This document shows, in pieces, positions 47,001 to 58,663 of a stretch of DNA of 64,000 nucleotides; position 1 is the first letter of the stretch; the number at the start of each line of letters is the position of its first letter. The notes below the pieces were generated by a model. That model was not told the origin of the DNA and made no database searches. It was given only the letters and a program-made list of their open reading frames with translations. Source of the stretch: Glycine soja (lineage: Eukaryota > Streptophyta > Magnoliopsida > Fabales > Fabaceae); contig NC_041005.1 of NCBI RefSeq assembly GCF_004193775.1, forward strand, positions 12,402,501 through 12,466,500, in the 5' to 3' direction. A program made the translations under genes and the position numbers.

Positions 47001-47735
47001 GAGTTGACCCGCGAGTTTATTGTCCGAGAAGTTAAGAAAAACGAGAGTTGAGCTTCCGAGAGCGGAAACGAGAAGGTCCACGTCGGAGACACGGTTTCTA
47101 GACAAATCAAGTTGGGCCAGCTCGGGCCAGGGCCCAGGCCCAGCGGTGATGAGATTATTAGAGAGGTTGAGATAGCTAAGGCGGATACATGGAGCGAGGT
47201 TTGCGAAAGGAAACTTGCCGGAGAAGTTGTTGTGAGAGAGGTCGAGTGTTTCGAGCGTACAAAGTGGCGAAACGGTGAGGTTGAAAGAGGAGAAGGAGTT
47301 GCCACGTAGGATTAGGTTTTGGAGCGATGAAAGTGACGTGAGTGTGGGGAGGTGCAGTGTGCCGGAGAGGGCAGCGCCGCTGAGGTCGATGGCGCTGACG
47401 CCGCCGGAGGAGGAGCAGGTGATACCTCGCCACGCGCACGGGGATGGCGCGTGTGGGTCCCAGTCGGAGAGGAAGCTGTAGGGATCAGAGGAAACGTGTA
47501 AATGCTTGAACTGTATCAATAAAACTGCATCAGAAGTTGTTGTTGCTGCTTCTGCTTCTGCATCTGCTGCTGTTGGTGGTGTTGGTACTGTTATCATGAT
47601 GAATAAGGCAATCACAACGAACCTCACTACTATCGGTGCTTCTCTTCTTGGTGACCATGGCATCTTCTTCATAAGGTATGGTTTCTCTCTTTTCATTTTT
47701 TCACCTTTTTGAGGTTTTTCACTCTCATGCTTCAT
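44052..47735 (-). CDS. BRL1: BRI1-like LRR receptor kinase (BRL1/BRL3 type)
   Basis: This intronless gene encodes 1227 residues from the ATG at 47735. Order: hydrophobic signal (about 35-49), Cys pair CAWRGITC (100, 107), some two dozen leucine-rich repeats, the island domain (about 640-709; [39 protein letters not shown]), further repeats, Cys pair [11 protein letters not shown] (817, 824), membrane span (about 843-866), and kinase. The kinase has [14 protein letters not shown] (from 934), Lys956, HRDMKSSN (Asp1055), DFG (1073-1075) and [10 protein letters not shown]. All catalytic residues are present and it is an RD kinase. The island identifies the brassinosteroid-receptor branch; its wording matches BRL1/BRL3 better than BRI1. 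The known role is steroid perception at the plasma membrane, mostly in vascular tissue. Later ATGs at 47696, 47672 and 47663 are plausible starts; the frame stays open upstream to 47783 but without an ATG. Confidence 0.96.
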   Translation of the reverse strand: MKHESEKPQKGEKMKREKPYLMKKMPWSPRREAPIVVRFVVIALFIMITVPTPPTAADAEAEAATTTSDAVLLIQFKHLHVSSDPYSFLSDWDPHAPSPCAWRGITCSSSGGVSAIDLSGAALSGTLHLPTLTSLSSLQNLILRGNSFSSFNLTVSPLCTLETLDLSHNNFSGKFPFANLAPCIRLSYLNLSNNLITAGPGPWPELAQLDLSRNRVSDVDLLVSALGSSTLVFLNFSDNKLAGQLSETLVSKSLNLSTLDLSYNLFSGKVPPRLLNDAVQVLDFSFNNFSEFDFGFGSCENLVRLSFSHNAISSNEFPRGLGNCNNLEVLDLSHNELMMEIPSEILLNLKSLKSLFLAHNKFSGEIPSELGSLCKTLVELDLSENNLSGSLPLSFTQCSSLQSLNLARNYFSGNFLVSVVNKLRSLKYLNAAFNNITGPVPVSLVSLKELRVLDLSSNRFSGNVPSSLCPSGLENLILAGNYLSGTVPSQLGECRNLKTIDFSFNSLNGSIPWKVWALPNLTDLIMWANKLTGEIPEGICVKGGNLETLILNNNLISGSIPKSIANCTNMIWVSLASNRLTGEITAGIGNLNALAILQLGNNSLSGRIPPEIGECKRLIWLDLNSNNLTGDIPFQLADQAGLVIPGRVSGKQFAFVRNEGGTSCRGAGGLVEFEDIRTERLEGFPMVHSCPLTRIYSGWTVYTFASNGSMIYLDLSYNLLSGSIPENLGEMAYLQVLNLGHNRLSGNIPDRLGGLKAIGVLDLSHNSLNGSIPGALEGLSFLSDLDVSNNNLTGSIPSGGQLTTFPAARYENNSGLCGVPLSACGTSKNHSVAVGGWKKKQPAAAGVVIGLLCFLVFALGLVLALYRVRKTQRKEEMREKYIESLPTSGGSSWKLSSFPEPLSINVATFEKPLRKLTFAHLLEATNGFSAESLIGSGGFGEVYKAKLKDGCVVAIKKLIHVTGQGDREFMAEMETIGKIKHRNLVQLLGYCKVGEERLLVYEYMRWGSLEAVLHERAKGGGSKLDWAARKKIAIGSARGLAFLHHSCIPHIIHRDMKSSNILLDENFEARVSDFGMARLVNALDTHLTVSTLAGTPGYVPPEYYQSFRCTAKGDVYSYGVILLELLSGKRPIDSSEFGDDSNLVGWSKMLYKEKRINEILDPDLIVQTSSESELLQYLRIAFECLDERPYRRPTMIQVMAMFKELQVDTFNDMLDSFSLRDNVIDEA

Positions 47736-47880
47736 GAGCAAAATAATAATGATTAGTTTTAGTTTTAGTTTTAGCTTATGCAAGTTTATGCATATATGCT
47801 TAATAATACTATTTCAAAACCCAACCAAAAATTGTGCGTGCGTGGGAGACAGAGTCTAAAATATAAAACTAGAAGGAATA
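47736..47880 (-). promoter_or_regulatory. Putative 5' leader and core promoter of the BRI1-like gene
   Basis: On the minus strand a TATA-like TTTTATATTTTAG lies at about 47859-47871, some 125-200 bases before the candidate start codons. The leader contains CTAAAA repeated three to four times (47752-47776), which in frame would code for Leu-Lys repeats and inflates the open frame upstream of the first ATG. The site is plausible but rests on composition only. Confidence 0.3.
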
Positions 47881-50699
47881 ACAACAAAAAAAAAAAAGGC
47901 ATGTCGAGATGTTTCAGCTTAATTGTAAATCTCGTGTTTACGTTTTGTATAACATAAGGTAGAAATTTATGGCTTATAATAATTTTATCAGTTTAAATAT
48001 ATGATTGTCTCAGATAAAAATATACATATGATTAAAAAATCGAAACAAAACTATAAGGTATTTTTCAATTTTGATTTTTTTTCCCGAATAGGACAAGAGA
48101 GTGTGTGGGGGTGCGGCTTCCTTTGTTTTCCTTTCTTGTCCCGATTTTCAGACTTGTGTGGCTGTACGTGTACCTACCCTCAGCTAATAGCTTTGATTTT
48201 GGGTTGCTTTTTCAACGTTTTCTTTTTTAGGGCGGAAATGAAAATAAAATAAAGAAAGAAGCCGGGCTTGTTGGGGAAGCTGAAATTACGTGAGGGCAAG
48301 GAATCGTTATTATTATAAAATGAAAATTAAAAGAAAATTAATGTTGGCCATCCTTAAAATAAAATAAAAAAAAGTGGTCCAAATCGCTTTCCAGTTTCAA
48401 AGACGTAATTATCACCCAAACTTTGGGGTTTTGAAATTGTGTAAACGGGGAACCCGGTGTCAAAATAAGAGGAAAGGGCGACGAGATATTCAAGAAGCTT
48501 ATGCCTAGTGACTAGTGAGTTGAATAGTGGGGAGTAGTTTCCTGTGTATAAGTTGCACCATTAATTTTTTTTTTCCTTTATCAATAACATTAATTAATTG
48601 GTGATATTTCTTTTATAATCACATTGATATAAAGTATTACTAATTTTATTAATGAATAATTCCTTTAAGAAAATCTGATTATCCATCTTTAATGAGATTT
48701 TTTTATTTAATTATACTTTTTTTTCAGAACTCAAACTCATTTTTTTAAGAGATTGAGTTGGTTTCACGCGGACTAATTGTTTTTGGTTAATTGGTGATAA
48801 TTAATTTCATTAATAATAAGAGTTAGCTGTTTTAATAAACAATTACTTATACTGTATTTTTAATTTTTAATAGGTTATTTCTGGAGCAATAATTAATACT
48901 ACATGCTTTAATAATATCTCTTCCATTAAATTCAACATAATTATCTCAAAATTTATACAGAAAAGTACTGATGGAAATCATTATGAAACACACATTAATC
49001 GTGAGTTCGGGAGCTTGCAATAATTTCTCTATATAAAAAAAAAAAAAGTAGTTGAAATGGGCATTTATTTATTAGTACTTGTTTATCCATACGTGTGGAG
49101 CGAGGCCACACACCCGGTATGCTTCAGATGGGTACAGAAAAACAAGAACCTTTGCTTGCTTATCTGAACTGAATATCTGCACAACAACGGGGTCTGAAAA
49201 ATACCTTTTGGAATTTGACAGTGGGCGTGTGCAGCAGGTACGATGTTCAGGTCGTGTCTAGTGGCTGGACACTGTGCTGAATAAAAACAATTGCTAGATT
49301 TGTGGGGATGTTTTCAAGCATGACAGATATACAAAACCACTTCAATAGTTCAACATCATGTGCACGTAACATGCACCGCGATGGTGGGGTAAGGTGAGGG
49401 AAAAACTTTACTTGAATAGAATGGCACGCTGTGTTTTGTTTTGGCAACATTTGCTATTCATAATTCTGAGTTAATTAATCATAATTAATCAACTATGCCT
49501 TTGATATGATATACATAATGGGTTGGTTGATTGGTAAGGAAGAAGAATAAATAGCGGAGGGGACCTTGATTTGATGGAAAAATGTTGCGCATAGGAAATG
49601 GACAAGAATAAGTAAAATTTGAATGCTTATACAAGTGAACTAGCAGGTGAATTAAAATAAAAGTTAGTAAAACGGATTATAATAAAAAGGGATGAAGAAA
49701 AAATGGGTAAAACACGGCGAGCGAGGACAGGTTACGGAGAATAAGGGAAAGTGGTGCCCCCACTTTTCAAGATTTTCTTACTTTATTTTCTCATTTATCT
49801 AGGTTCAGTCAAACTTTGGATTTGGATTTATCCACCACATGTCACAGGCTCACAGCTATCTCCTCTTAATCATTACTTTAATTTCAAAATTAGATTTCCA
49901 CTAAAAAAAATTAACAATTTGGGATCTAGATACTTGGAGGTCTATAAGACACAGTAAGTTTAAAATTCTTTCGGACGACGAAAGTAAAATTGTGATTTGA
50001 CTTTTCAATTTAAATTTTAGATCTGTTAAAATTATAATTAATCAAAATTATATTTCATAATTATATCAAGCACAGAATTAAAACGAAAAAATATTACTTG
50101 GATATAAAATTTTAAGGAAAAGACTACGGTGAAATCCGTAATAGGAGGTTCCCTAGTGCATCGGTATTTGTTTCTATCATATTTACCCTTCTTTATAAGC
50201 GTTGGATCTTACTTGAAATATTTGGATGGCTTAGATGTGGGAAGGACATCTAAGTTTACTATTTACTTTCTCATTTTTATATAAGAAATAAATAATTAAT
50301 CTATAAAGGCCAATAAAAATAAATAAGTTAATTAATTTAATTAACAGCATCATAAATTTAAATCTTATTTTAAAAATAATCATAAAATATAATGATAATA
50401 TTTAATGGCACTACACATCATTTAAGAAATAATATTTTTTTCTACCAATAAATATGTTTATAATATTAAAAGTCACTAAATATATTCACATGCATAAAAA
50501 AAATGAATGAGTAAATGTAATAATAAGTTAAAAGTATATTTTTTTTATTAAGCAACATATCTTGAAGTGAATTTGTATTTCTTATAATTTTATAAGAAAA
50601 TAATAGACTTATTTGTTTCTCAAAAAAAAAAATAGCATGGGAATTCATTTTCTGAAAGATTCCGGTTTTGGTGCGTATTTTATATGACAAATTGCTTAA
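47881..50699. other. Intergenic DNA upstream of the BRI1-like gene, no other gene
   Basis: The first kilobase should contain the remaining promoter of the receptor kinase. The frames at 48001-48252, 49079-49261 and 49751-49957 show no known domain and lie in AT-rich DNA. No transposon ends were recognised. Confidence 0.5.
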
Positions 50700-51889
50700 G
50701 AATAAAAGGATGAATGGACCATTTTAACGTTAGATTAAGGGGAAACAACCACCATTTTTAACCCTAACCTTCCCGTAACTTATATTCTCCTTCATTGTCA
50801 GCAATTCTCCCAGCGCCACAACCATATACACCACTGCAAAAATAACACAAACGCCACTTACTTCTACCGCTGTCGCCACCCCTTCCTCCCTCTAGATCAA
50901 GCTTCCAAACCCAACTCTACGTTGAAGAACCTCATAACCACAGCGACCGCCGACTTGCAACGGTCAAGTTGCCTACCGCCGTCGTCAGAGAACGTCCAAT
51001 GGAGTCTCAATTTTCTCAGCGTTGCTGAATCCAAAAAGCTTTGATACGAACAATATTTTTAATTATTATCAATGAAGGTAATATAATATATTTTCTAAGA
51101 ATGGATTAGGTCTCTCTCGAAAGCCGAAGGGTGGATGAAAAGCCTCGATCTTTCCCATGTCTCTCACTCTAAGGTCGAAGGAGGGGGTTGAAAAGCTTCG
51201 ATCTTTCCCCTGACTCTCTCTCTCTCTCGAAGGTCGAACGGGGTGGAAAGCTTCGATTTTAAGTCAATTTGTTTTGATTCATTCTGTGGTTTTGGGTTTA
51301 AATTTATATTTTGTCTTTTTTTTTCTTTCTTTCTTTCAATTTTTACTTCTATTCTTGTTGGTTTTGGAATATTTGGCTTTTGATTTTTTGGTTGCTTTTG
51401 TTGTTCTATAGCTGCTGAACTTGTCGCGGAAATTCATTTTAAGAACAATGTTGGTGGCAGCCTGAATGGTTTACTAGTTGCACATATGTATCAGTTTTGA
51501 TTTTGATTTTGATTTCGGTGACAACAATGGATATAAAATTGTGTTCGTTCGTAGGAGAGATGGGGAATCTCTGAATGAAGTTTTCTTTTGGTTTGATTTG
51601 GTTTAGAGAGGAAAAAGATTAAATTCGTGTTATGTTTTGATTTGAGCCGACGGTGTATTGGTTTAGAAATCCTTCAATTTTGAGAACCACGATCGGAACG
51701 ACAATCTCAGGCTGTGCTAACGATAGCGGAGTGCGTCTCCCGATGGCAAGAGCAGTAATTAATGTATTGTTCATTCACAATTTCAAATTTGGGACGCGGG
51801 TACACCGTGGAATGCTCCAAATTTTAAATTTAATAAGTTATTTATAAAGATCACATTAAAACGTTGTTTGCACTAATAAATGAAAAGTT
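50700..51889 (+). other. GC-richer 5'-UTR-like stretch cut by copia element B
   Basis: Around 50740-51030 the sequence is C-rich (CCACCCCTTCCTCCCTCTAG, CGACCGCCGACTTGCAACGG) like the leader of a plus-strand plant gene, with TATATTCTCC-type sequence just before. At 51110-51260 a roughly 55-60-bp unit (CTCTCTCGAAGGTCGAA, then AAAAGCTTCGATCTTTCCC) occurs about three times. A T-rich, intron-like stretch follows, until copia element B begins at 51895. No convincing coding exon is seen; it could be the 5' end of a disrupted gene or the end of another transposon. Confidence 0.3.
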
Positions 51890-51894
51890 GAAAC

Positions 51895-52327
51895 TGTTAG
51901 AAATTTTTAATAAACCATATACAATAACAAATGAGTACCAAAATACATTACGGACGTCATATTATCAAGAAAGTTTTAAGGAATATCGGAATCCATAGAG
52001 CTTGATTAACATACAGCGAATGACCTTCCTTATGGGACCTTCGTTTTCTCTTCAGATGGGGAGAGGAGAAACTGTTTGTTGATTTGGTATATTGGGGATC
52101 TTAATCATGCCTTATGTTTTAAACGTATTAGGATTCCCATTATCCCCTAATGGGCCAAATTGATTTCCGCTCATTAAGTCCATATCAATTATCTCTTGGC
52201 AGTCTAATGGGCTCACTTAAATAGATCACTTTATATTGAACCCATTTAAATGTAAATAACTAATATAAATGTTATAATATAATATTTAGCCCATATTAAT
52301 TAATTAGGAATTAAAAAATTTCTAACA
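51895..52327 (-). repeat. 3' LTR of copia element B
   Basis: This 433-bp LTR begins TGTTAGAAATTTTT on the plus strand and ends TTCTAACA. Compared with the other LTR it lacks about 50 bp around the GAATCTGATAGTGGTCACGA segment and carries a small insertion near 51953-51970, so the copies have had time to diverge. Confidence 0.92.
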
Positions 52328-53940
52328 ATCTCCCACTTGGACTTCATATTAACCTTACACATTTATATCACAAAATTCTTTGGGTGCGCAACCGTACGTT
52401 ATTTACTTTTAGACTCCTTTTATACAATTTGGTTCATCTCATACAGCAACAGGAAATCACTGCAGTTTTCATCATAATTTAGCTTGACTAAGCCACAATG
52501 ATCACCACTGTTACTCATACTCGATGACATAGATCAAATATGGATAAGCGGCATGAAAATTACATACAATGTGATCTTAATCATGTCTATTTCCAACTAG
52601 TCTAAATTTTATTCTTTATAGAGATCAATCCAAAATACAATACAAATATTGCACACAAACAAACTTATAATGACATGATAAAATTCAACTTTATTTCTGC
52701 AGAAAATCCAAATAACAAATATGTTTGTAAACCATAAGATATAAAACATAAGTAAGACTCCCACTAAACTAAGGTACTGTCAGGAATTATACCCATATGA
52801 GCAGTGTGCTCGTGAAAAAAAAAAACTTTAGTGGCATACCTTTAGTAAGTGGATCAGCTAGCATGGAATGAGTTCCTATATGTTCTATACAAATCTATAT
52901 TTTCTGGATTCTTTATTTAACAACCAAATACCTTATGTCAACAAACTTTTATTTGGTTGAATTCTTAATAAGACTGCTAAGATATTGTTTCAATAAACAC
53001 TTGATGGCTACTTAATGTTGGCGACAACAAGCAAGCCAGTTACAATAATTTAGCAATCATAAATTATAGTATAATATCTCATAGTAAAATATTAACTCCA
53101 CCAACATGGTCAAATGTGAATCCTTATGTGAAATGATTGCTATTAAAACATTCTGAAATAATCGAAATCAGAATACCCAATGATCTCTAAACTTCTAGAC
53201 TTTCGATATGAAAACAGGTAATTTTTTGTTCTCTTCAATTAACGCATAATGTGCTTTACTACTTCTAGTGTTACATGCCAAGATTACTCATATATCACCT
53301 TAGGATTCCCACAAAATAATTTCAAACTCCAAATTTTACACATGCAGATTTAGGATTCACATAATATGAGTAATTTAAACCATAGTAGTAACAACAACAA
53401 CAATTAAAGAAGAGAACAACAAACATGCAATGCATAAATAATCTTTATGGTAAATTTCAAGACCCAAACAAGATACCTAGTGCACCATTAATCCCCAATC
53501 TTTGGATTGAAAAAGACTAACTGCAAGCGGTAGTCTCAATGCATTGATCAAACATTGGTGATAAGTCCTGTCAAACAAAGGTTGTCTTTGGACACTCCAT
53601 TGCTCACATGGAAAACTTATATGATGATTATTCCGGTCAAATAATGATTGTCTTTGAACATTTCATTATTCACATGGAAAATCACACTATTTATAATCAC
53701 CACATGTTTACCTTTGCAAGCATGTAATTATTCTGTCAAATTGTGTCTTCCTTTGGGCCTAGCACAATTCACATGAATAATTTCATGCAACATCCATGTA
53801 AAATCAATCAAATAAATTTACGCAACAGGGGTTACTTTGGCAACATGTTGTTTCAATCAATTTAACCAAAAATACAAGACAATTTAATACAATAAATGGG
53901 AGGTCTTAAAATTACACAAATTTTCTTAAAATTACACAAT

Positions 53941-54700
53941 TTAACCAAAAGAATCCTTTAAAGATACTAGAGAAAAGGTTTCTTTATAGTCAATGCCTTC
54001 CTTCTGAGAAAAGTTTTTAGCAACTAGACGAGCTTTATATCTCTCGATATTACCCTTTGAATCCTTCTTGATTTTAAATATCCATTTACAACCAATAGGT
54101 TTCACACCTTCAGGCAATTCGATTAGATTCCGAAATTCATTATCATTCATAGACTTCATCTCATCCTTCATGGCATCAATCCAATTTTGAGAGTTAGAAC
54201 TGTGCATAGCTTGACAGAAGTTGATTGGATCATCCTCTGTTAAATCAACACCATCCTTATGTTCTTGGAGAAATATAATATAATCATTTGAGATTGCATT
54301 TCTCTTCTCTCTAATGGATCTCCTTAATGACACTTCTTGAGGTTGTTGAGGTTGTTCTAAAGGTATTTGAGGGGGAACCTCATTGTTATCTTGTTCTGGA
54401 ACAATGTCAATAGTTTGAACATTGTCTTCTATTACTGGAGTTGTGTCTTGAACAGTAATAGGTATGAGGACTTGATCATTGTAAATAACAGGTTCTTCCT
54501 CGAAGACAACATTCTTTATGTTCTCTTCCTTCCCAAACTCAACTTCCTCAAGAAATCTTGCATTTCCCGTCTCGAAAAAAAGATCTTAAGGTGGGATTGT
54601 AAAATTTATAGCCTCGAGAGCGTTCAGCATAGCCAACAAAATAACAGCTAATTATTCTTGAGTACAGCTTTCTTTCATATGGCCTATAAGGCTGTGCCTC
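53941..54700 (-). pseudogene. Copia reverse transcriptase N-terminus and upstream linker, element B
   Basis: The 53941-54333 frame reads SLRRSIREKRNAISNDYIIF, then NWIDAMKDEMKSMNDNEF, GVKPIGCKWIFKIKKDSKGN and RYKARLVAKNFSQKEGIDYK, the standard start of copia reverse transcriptase, and then stops being recognisable before any catalytic YVDD-type motif. Upstream in other frames, linker sequence (PPQIPLEQPQQPQEV, FYNPTLRSFFETGNARFL) can be read up to about 54700. The polymerase is dead. Confidence 0.85.
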
Positions 54701-54720
54701 AACTAGACAACCTCAAATGT

Positions 54721-55408
54721 TCAAATTTTTAATGCTTGGCCTTTCCAAGAAGTTGTAGGAAAAGGACCACAAATGTGTGTATACACTAGTTCCAAGACGT
54801 CTTTAGCTCTTTCGGCACCTAATTTCCTTATGTTTGTTCGTTTGCCCCTTATGCATTCAATACAAACCTCAAAGTCTGATAAATACAAAGGGTCAAGGAT
54901 TTCATCCAACACAAGTCTCTGAATTCTTTGTTTAGAGATATGGCCCAAACGCTTATGCCATAAGGTGGTTGAATTCTTATTCAATTTTTCATTTTGTACC
55001 ATGTGAACTTATTTGCAGTATTTCATTATAGGAACTAACAACATCAAACATGTAAAGATTATCAATTAAAGAACCAGAGCTAACCATATTTGAATTTCGG
55101 TAGAGACTAACTTTATTATTTTCAAATGAACAAGAAAATCCAAATTTGTCCAAACTAGAAATAGAAATCAAATTCCGTCTAAAAGACGATACAACAAAAG
55201 TCTCAAACAAATCCAAATAAAATCCAGTTTTTAAATGTAATCTAAAAGTTCCAATAGGTCCCACTGCAACCTTCTTGCCATCACCCACAAAGATGAATCT
55301 TTCATCATCACTTGGCAGTCGGCTCCACAGGCAACCCTGCATAGTCATACTTATGTGAGTAGTAGCACCAGAATCTACCCACCAAGTATCTTTAGGTACA
55401 AAAGCCAA
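54721..55408 (-). pseudogene. Copia protease and pre-integrase region, element B
   Basis: The frame at 54989-55408 carries the protease motif WWVDSGATTHI and a following FVGDGKKVAVGPIGTFRL stretch. A frameshift then leads to 54721-55002 with the pre-integrase zinc-binding pattern (LWHKRLGHISKQRIQRL, then CIECIRGKRT). The integrase catalytic core that should follow is missing. Confidence 0.85.
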
Positions 55409-55414
55409 ATTAAC

Positions 55415-56188
55415 TTATGAACAAACTAGAATAAGAAATTTACCTTTCTTCACATGCCATGCGGCATACTTGGGACACTCTTTCTTCATGTGTCTCGACT
55501 TCTTGCAGAAGTAACAGGTAAATTCCTCATCCTTATTTTGCTTCTTTTGCTGAGAAGTCCCTTCCGCAGCACCCTTAGTCTTCTTCCTTTTCTTATTCTG
55601 AGAGGTCGAAGTCAAGTGAGCACTTTCAGTCCTATCTCTCTATAGCCTCTCCTCCTCTTGCACACAGTGAGATATAAGTTCATTGAGGGACCATTTGTCC
55701 TTCTAAGTGTTATAGCTCACTTTGAATTGCCCAAAGTATGTAGGAAGCGAGATCAAAACCAAGTGCACGAGCAGGTCTTCACCAAGCTCTAACTTAAGTG
55801 ACTTGAGTTTTGATGCGAGATTGGACATCTCCATAATGTACTCTCTTATGTTTCCTTTACCTTTATACTTCATGGAGATGAGTTTAGCCAAAAGGTTACT
55901 GGTCTCCGCCTTTTCATTTTTGGCAAAGTATTGCTCAATTTCCTCAAGGAATTTCTTTGCACTTTGACCCTCAGAAATAGAGCCCTGACACGCCTCTGGA
56001 ATGGAGCGCTTCATGATCATAAGGCACATTCGGTTGGATCGATCCCACTTCTCAATTTTTACCTCATTAGAGGTTTCCGGAGTGGAAATGGGTCGTTCCG
56101 TTCTCAATGCCAAGTTTAAATCCATACAGCCAAGAACAATTTCTACGGCTTCCTTCCAAACCTTATAATATGTCAAGTTCAAATCCAT
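55415..56188 (-). pseudogene. Copia gag with zinc knuckle, element B
   Basis: Gag at 55703-56188 (YYKVWKEAVEIVLGCMDLNL, WDRSNRMCLMIMKRSIPEAC, KGKGNIREYIMEMSNLASKL) runs to a stop. The frame then resumes at 55415-55615 with a basic linker (NKKRKKTKGAAEGTSQQKKQ) and a CCHC knuckle CYFCKKSRHMKKEC, in which the usual Gly before His is replaced by Arg. The stop and the altered knuckle show decay. Confidence 0.85.
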
Positions 56189-56524
56189 ATATATGAAATT
56201 GTGTCACGTACTAAATGCCAACATCAGATACGTAGAACCTTTATCCCAAATAGAATAATATGCCAACAGATGCAACACAAACAAAACAAAAATTGTACAA
56301 TCCCGTAAATCAAATGTAGAGGCCTTTTATTAATTCTAAAGAGGAGAAAAAAACTTTATGGCCATAACACATGAATTTAGGGGTTTTACAATTTTATTGA
56401 TCAAAATAGTTTCTCCCCAAAATAAAATTAGGGTTCATATAACTAAAATGATCCAGATATAATACATATCAAATAGAGCTTTAAATCCCAATAATCTAAC
56501 AGTAATGATGGCTCTGATACCACT

Positions 56525-56991
56525 TGTTTGGAATTTTCAATAAACCATATACGATACCAAATGAACACCAAAACACATTAAGAGGTTTTAAGGAATACCT
56601 GGATCCATAGAGCTTGATTAACATGCAACAGAATCTGATAGTGGTCACGAACAATTGGTTTAATGACCTTCCTCAACCAAATCACCTTCTTCCTTATGGG
56701 ACCTTCGTTTTCTCTTCAGATGGGGAGAGGAGAAACTGTTTGTTTATTTGGTATATTGATGACCATAACCATGCCTTATGTTTTAAACCTATTAGGATTC
56801 TCATTATCCCCTAATGGGCCAAACTGATTTCCGCTCATTAAGCCCATATCAATTATCTGTTGGCAGTCTAATGGACTCACTTAAATAGATCACTTTATAT
56901 TGAACCCATTTAAATGTAAATAACTAATATAAATGTTATAATATAATATGTAGCCCATATTAATTAATTAGGAATTATAAAATTCCTAACA
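56525..56991 (-). repeat. 5' LTR of copia element B
   Basis: This 467-bp LTR begins TGTTTGGAATTTTC on the plus strand and ends TTCCTAACA. It directly adjoins the tRNA primer site at 56509-56522, which fixes the minus orientation. Confidence 0.93.
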
Positions 56992-56996
56992 GAAAC

Positions 56997-57720
56997 ATAA
57001 TAATATTATTATAATTTGAAAATAATAATTAAAAAAATTTAACTCTTAAGTATTTACTATATAAAATGATTTTACATTATCATTCAATCATAATTTTATA
57101 TTATCATTCAATCATATATTATATTATTGTTTAAATTATTTTAAAATAATTATTTTAAAAATAATAAGATATAATTATATGATTGTATAAATATTTTTAC
57201 CTATAACCATTAATTTCTTTTAAAAAAATATTTTTATTCATTTTGAATGTTGTTGGTACTAATAGTTAGTACTTTACTCAGAATTAATAGTGGCAGACTC
57301 CTGGTTCCTCTTCCCATACCATTGATCATTGATTCCCTTTTACGATTCAATTTATGCGGCTAGTCCCCCTCTTTAAATATTTCAAAGGCTTTTGTCTTAC
57401 CACCAGCTATGCCTATAATATGTCCACCATCTTTGTGTCATGGAGTGCTATCATACAAGCATGAGAAAGAACTGAAGAACATCTATGGTGGCTTTTAGTA
57501 TTCAAGAATGTGAATCACAATAAATTTGGGGATCTTTGTTCAAATTCGAATTTTTCACTAAGTAGTAGATTTTGACAAGGTTGTTGGTCCTCCATTGATG
57601 TATAAAAGGGTGAATAAGGACACTTGTCATTGCTTGGTGAAGTGTTTCAGTACACATAACGCAGGCGCTTCGGCTAAAATTTGTAAGATTTCGCGCTGGT
57701 CAGGTGAATTCAAAAGGGTG
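56997..57720. other. Intergenic DNA right of element B, no gene
   Basis: This is the continuation of the target sequence interrupted by element B. It is AT-rich to 57240, then more balanced (57290-57700) without a recognisable product. The 57595-57789 frame has no domain. Confidence 0.5.
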
Positions 57721-58221
57721 ATTTTAAATGTAATTTTGATTCTCTTATTTTATATAATTTATAATTTTAATTTTTTTATTTTAAAATAGAAATATTTTAT
57801 CGGTCCATTTTAAAATTTATGATTTTAATTTCTTATTTTAAAATAAAAATATTTAATTTTTTTTTATAATTTTATTCAAAATTTTAATTTTACTTATGTT
57901 TTATTTCTTTTATTTTGATCTAATTGATTCTTAAATCTAACATATTTATTAAAGTATTATAAAAAATAATTTAATTAATTATAATGTAAGAAATAAAATG
58001 TAGATAAAATTAAAAATTGAACCAAAATTATTTATTTTTTTTAAATATGAGAGTCAAAATTATGAATTTTTTAATATAGAATAATTAAATATCTCTAATT
58101 TAAGATTTGAAGGCTAAAATTATAGTTTTTTAAAATAAAAAATCAAATATCTTTATTTTAAGATAGAAGGACCATGATTGTGAATTAAGAAAAATAGAAA
58201 AATCAAAATTACATTTAAGAT
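57721..58221. mobile_element. MITE-like inverted-repeat element, about 0.5 kb
   Basis: The left end ATTTTAAATGTAATTTTGAT is mirrored on the right by ATCTTAAATGTAATTTTGAT when read on the other strand. The arms continue with matching AT-rich blocks such as TTATTTTAAAATA...ATATTT. No coding capacity; the target site is not resolved. Confidence 0.5.
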
Positions 58222-58569
58222 TTTAATTTAAAATGATAGTATAAATATGAATGGTTTTTTATTTAGCTAGTTTAGATATGGGAACATGAGATTACCTCTA
58301 TATTTAGGTTCAAAGGAACAATATTTTTTAAAGCTGAAAAATAAATTAGCCATGATATCAATAGTAAAGCACTGAAGCTGCTATTCTTCAATGGAAGTAA
58401 AATATCATCCTCAAAATCCATAAATTTTAGTATTTTCGCACCAACCACTCCTTTCTTCAATAATGGCATTGCTTAAGAAACAAGGAAATAAAGCATTACT
58501 ACCAAACAGTCCTAGTCTTATGGGTGGTCCTGCACATGAACCACATCTGGTGCTTCGCAAACAGCTTGA

Positions 58570-58663
58570 TTAGCTTGTACTACCTTTCTGTTCACCAGTA
58601 TTACCCTGATTTGGTTTCCCACCACAACAGAAGAAGTGTGGAAGCCTAGCACGACCACAACTC
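58570..58663 (-). pseudogene. Mitochondrial ribosomal protein bL32 gene, last coding exon only
   Basis: After a strong minus-strand acceptor (TTTTTCTGCAG) the exon reads SCGRARLPHFFCCGGKPNQG, NTGEQKGSTS and stop. Plant mitochondrial bL32 proteins end in this way: the C-x2-C zinc-type pair begins at the exon junction and the second Cys pair follows LPHFF. The protein belongs to the large subunit of the mitochondrial ribosome. The preceding exon, which should encode the basic VPKKKVSP-type segment, is not found in the next 5 kb. It is either a very long intron or, more likely, a displaced fragment. Frame and splice site are intact. Confidence 0.6.

Larger units (their letters stand above)
51895..56991 (-). 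mobile_element. Ty1/copia LTR retrotransposon, decayed (element B)
   Basis: The LTRs are 51895-52327 and 56525-56991, with TG/CA ends, and are flanked by the exact 5-bp duplication GAAAC (51890-51894 and 56992-56996). On the minus strand a perfect initiator-Met primer site, TGGTATCAGAGCCA, lies directly inside the 5' LTR (56509-56522), and a purine tract (CCAAGTGGGAGAT) lies inside the 3' LTR. Gag, zinc knuckle, protease, pre-integrase and the start of reverse transcriptase remain, all with stops or frameshifts. Most of integrase, the polymerase core and RNase H are gone; about 1.6 kb before the 3' LTR (52328-53940) is non-coding or unrecognisable. Confidence 0.95.

Noticed and set aside
44612..47712. 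Many plus-strand and alternate-frame open frames across the receptor kinase
   Set aside because: They are shadows of the GC-richer receptor kinase coding sequence in other frames and have no independent domain.
47736..47783. N-terminal extension of the receptor kinase to 47783
   Set aside because: The codon at 47783 is TTG, not ATG; the Leu-Lys repeat there comes from a CTAAAA microsatellite in the leader.
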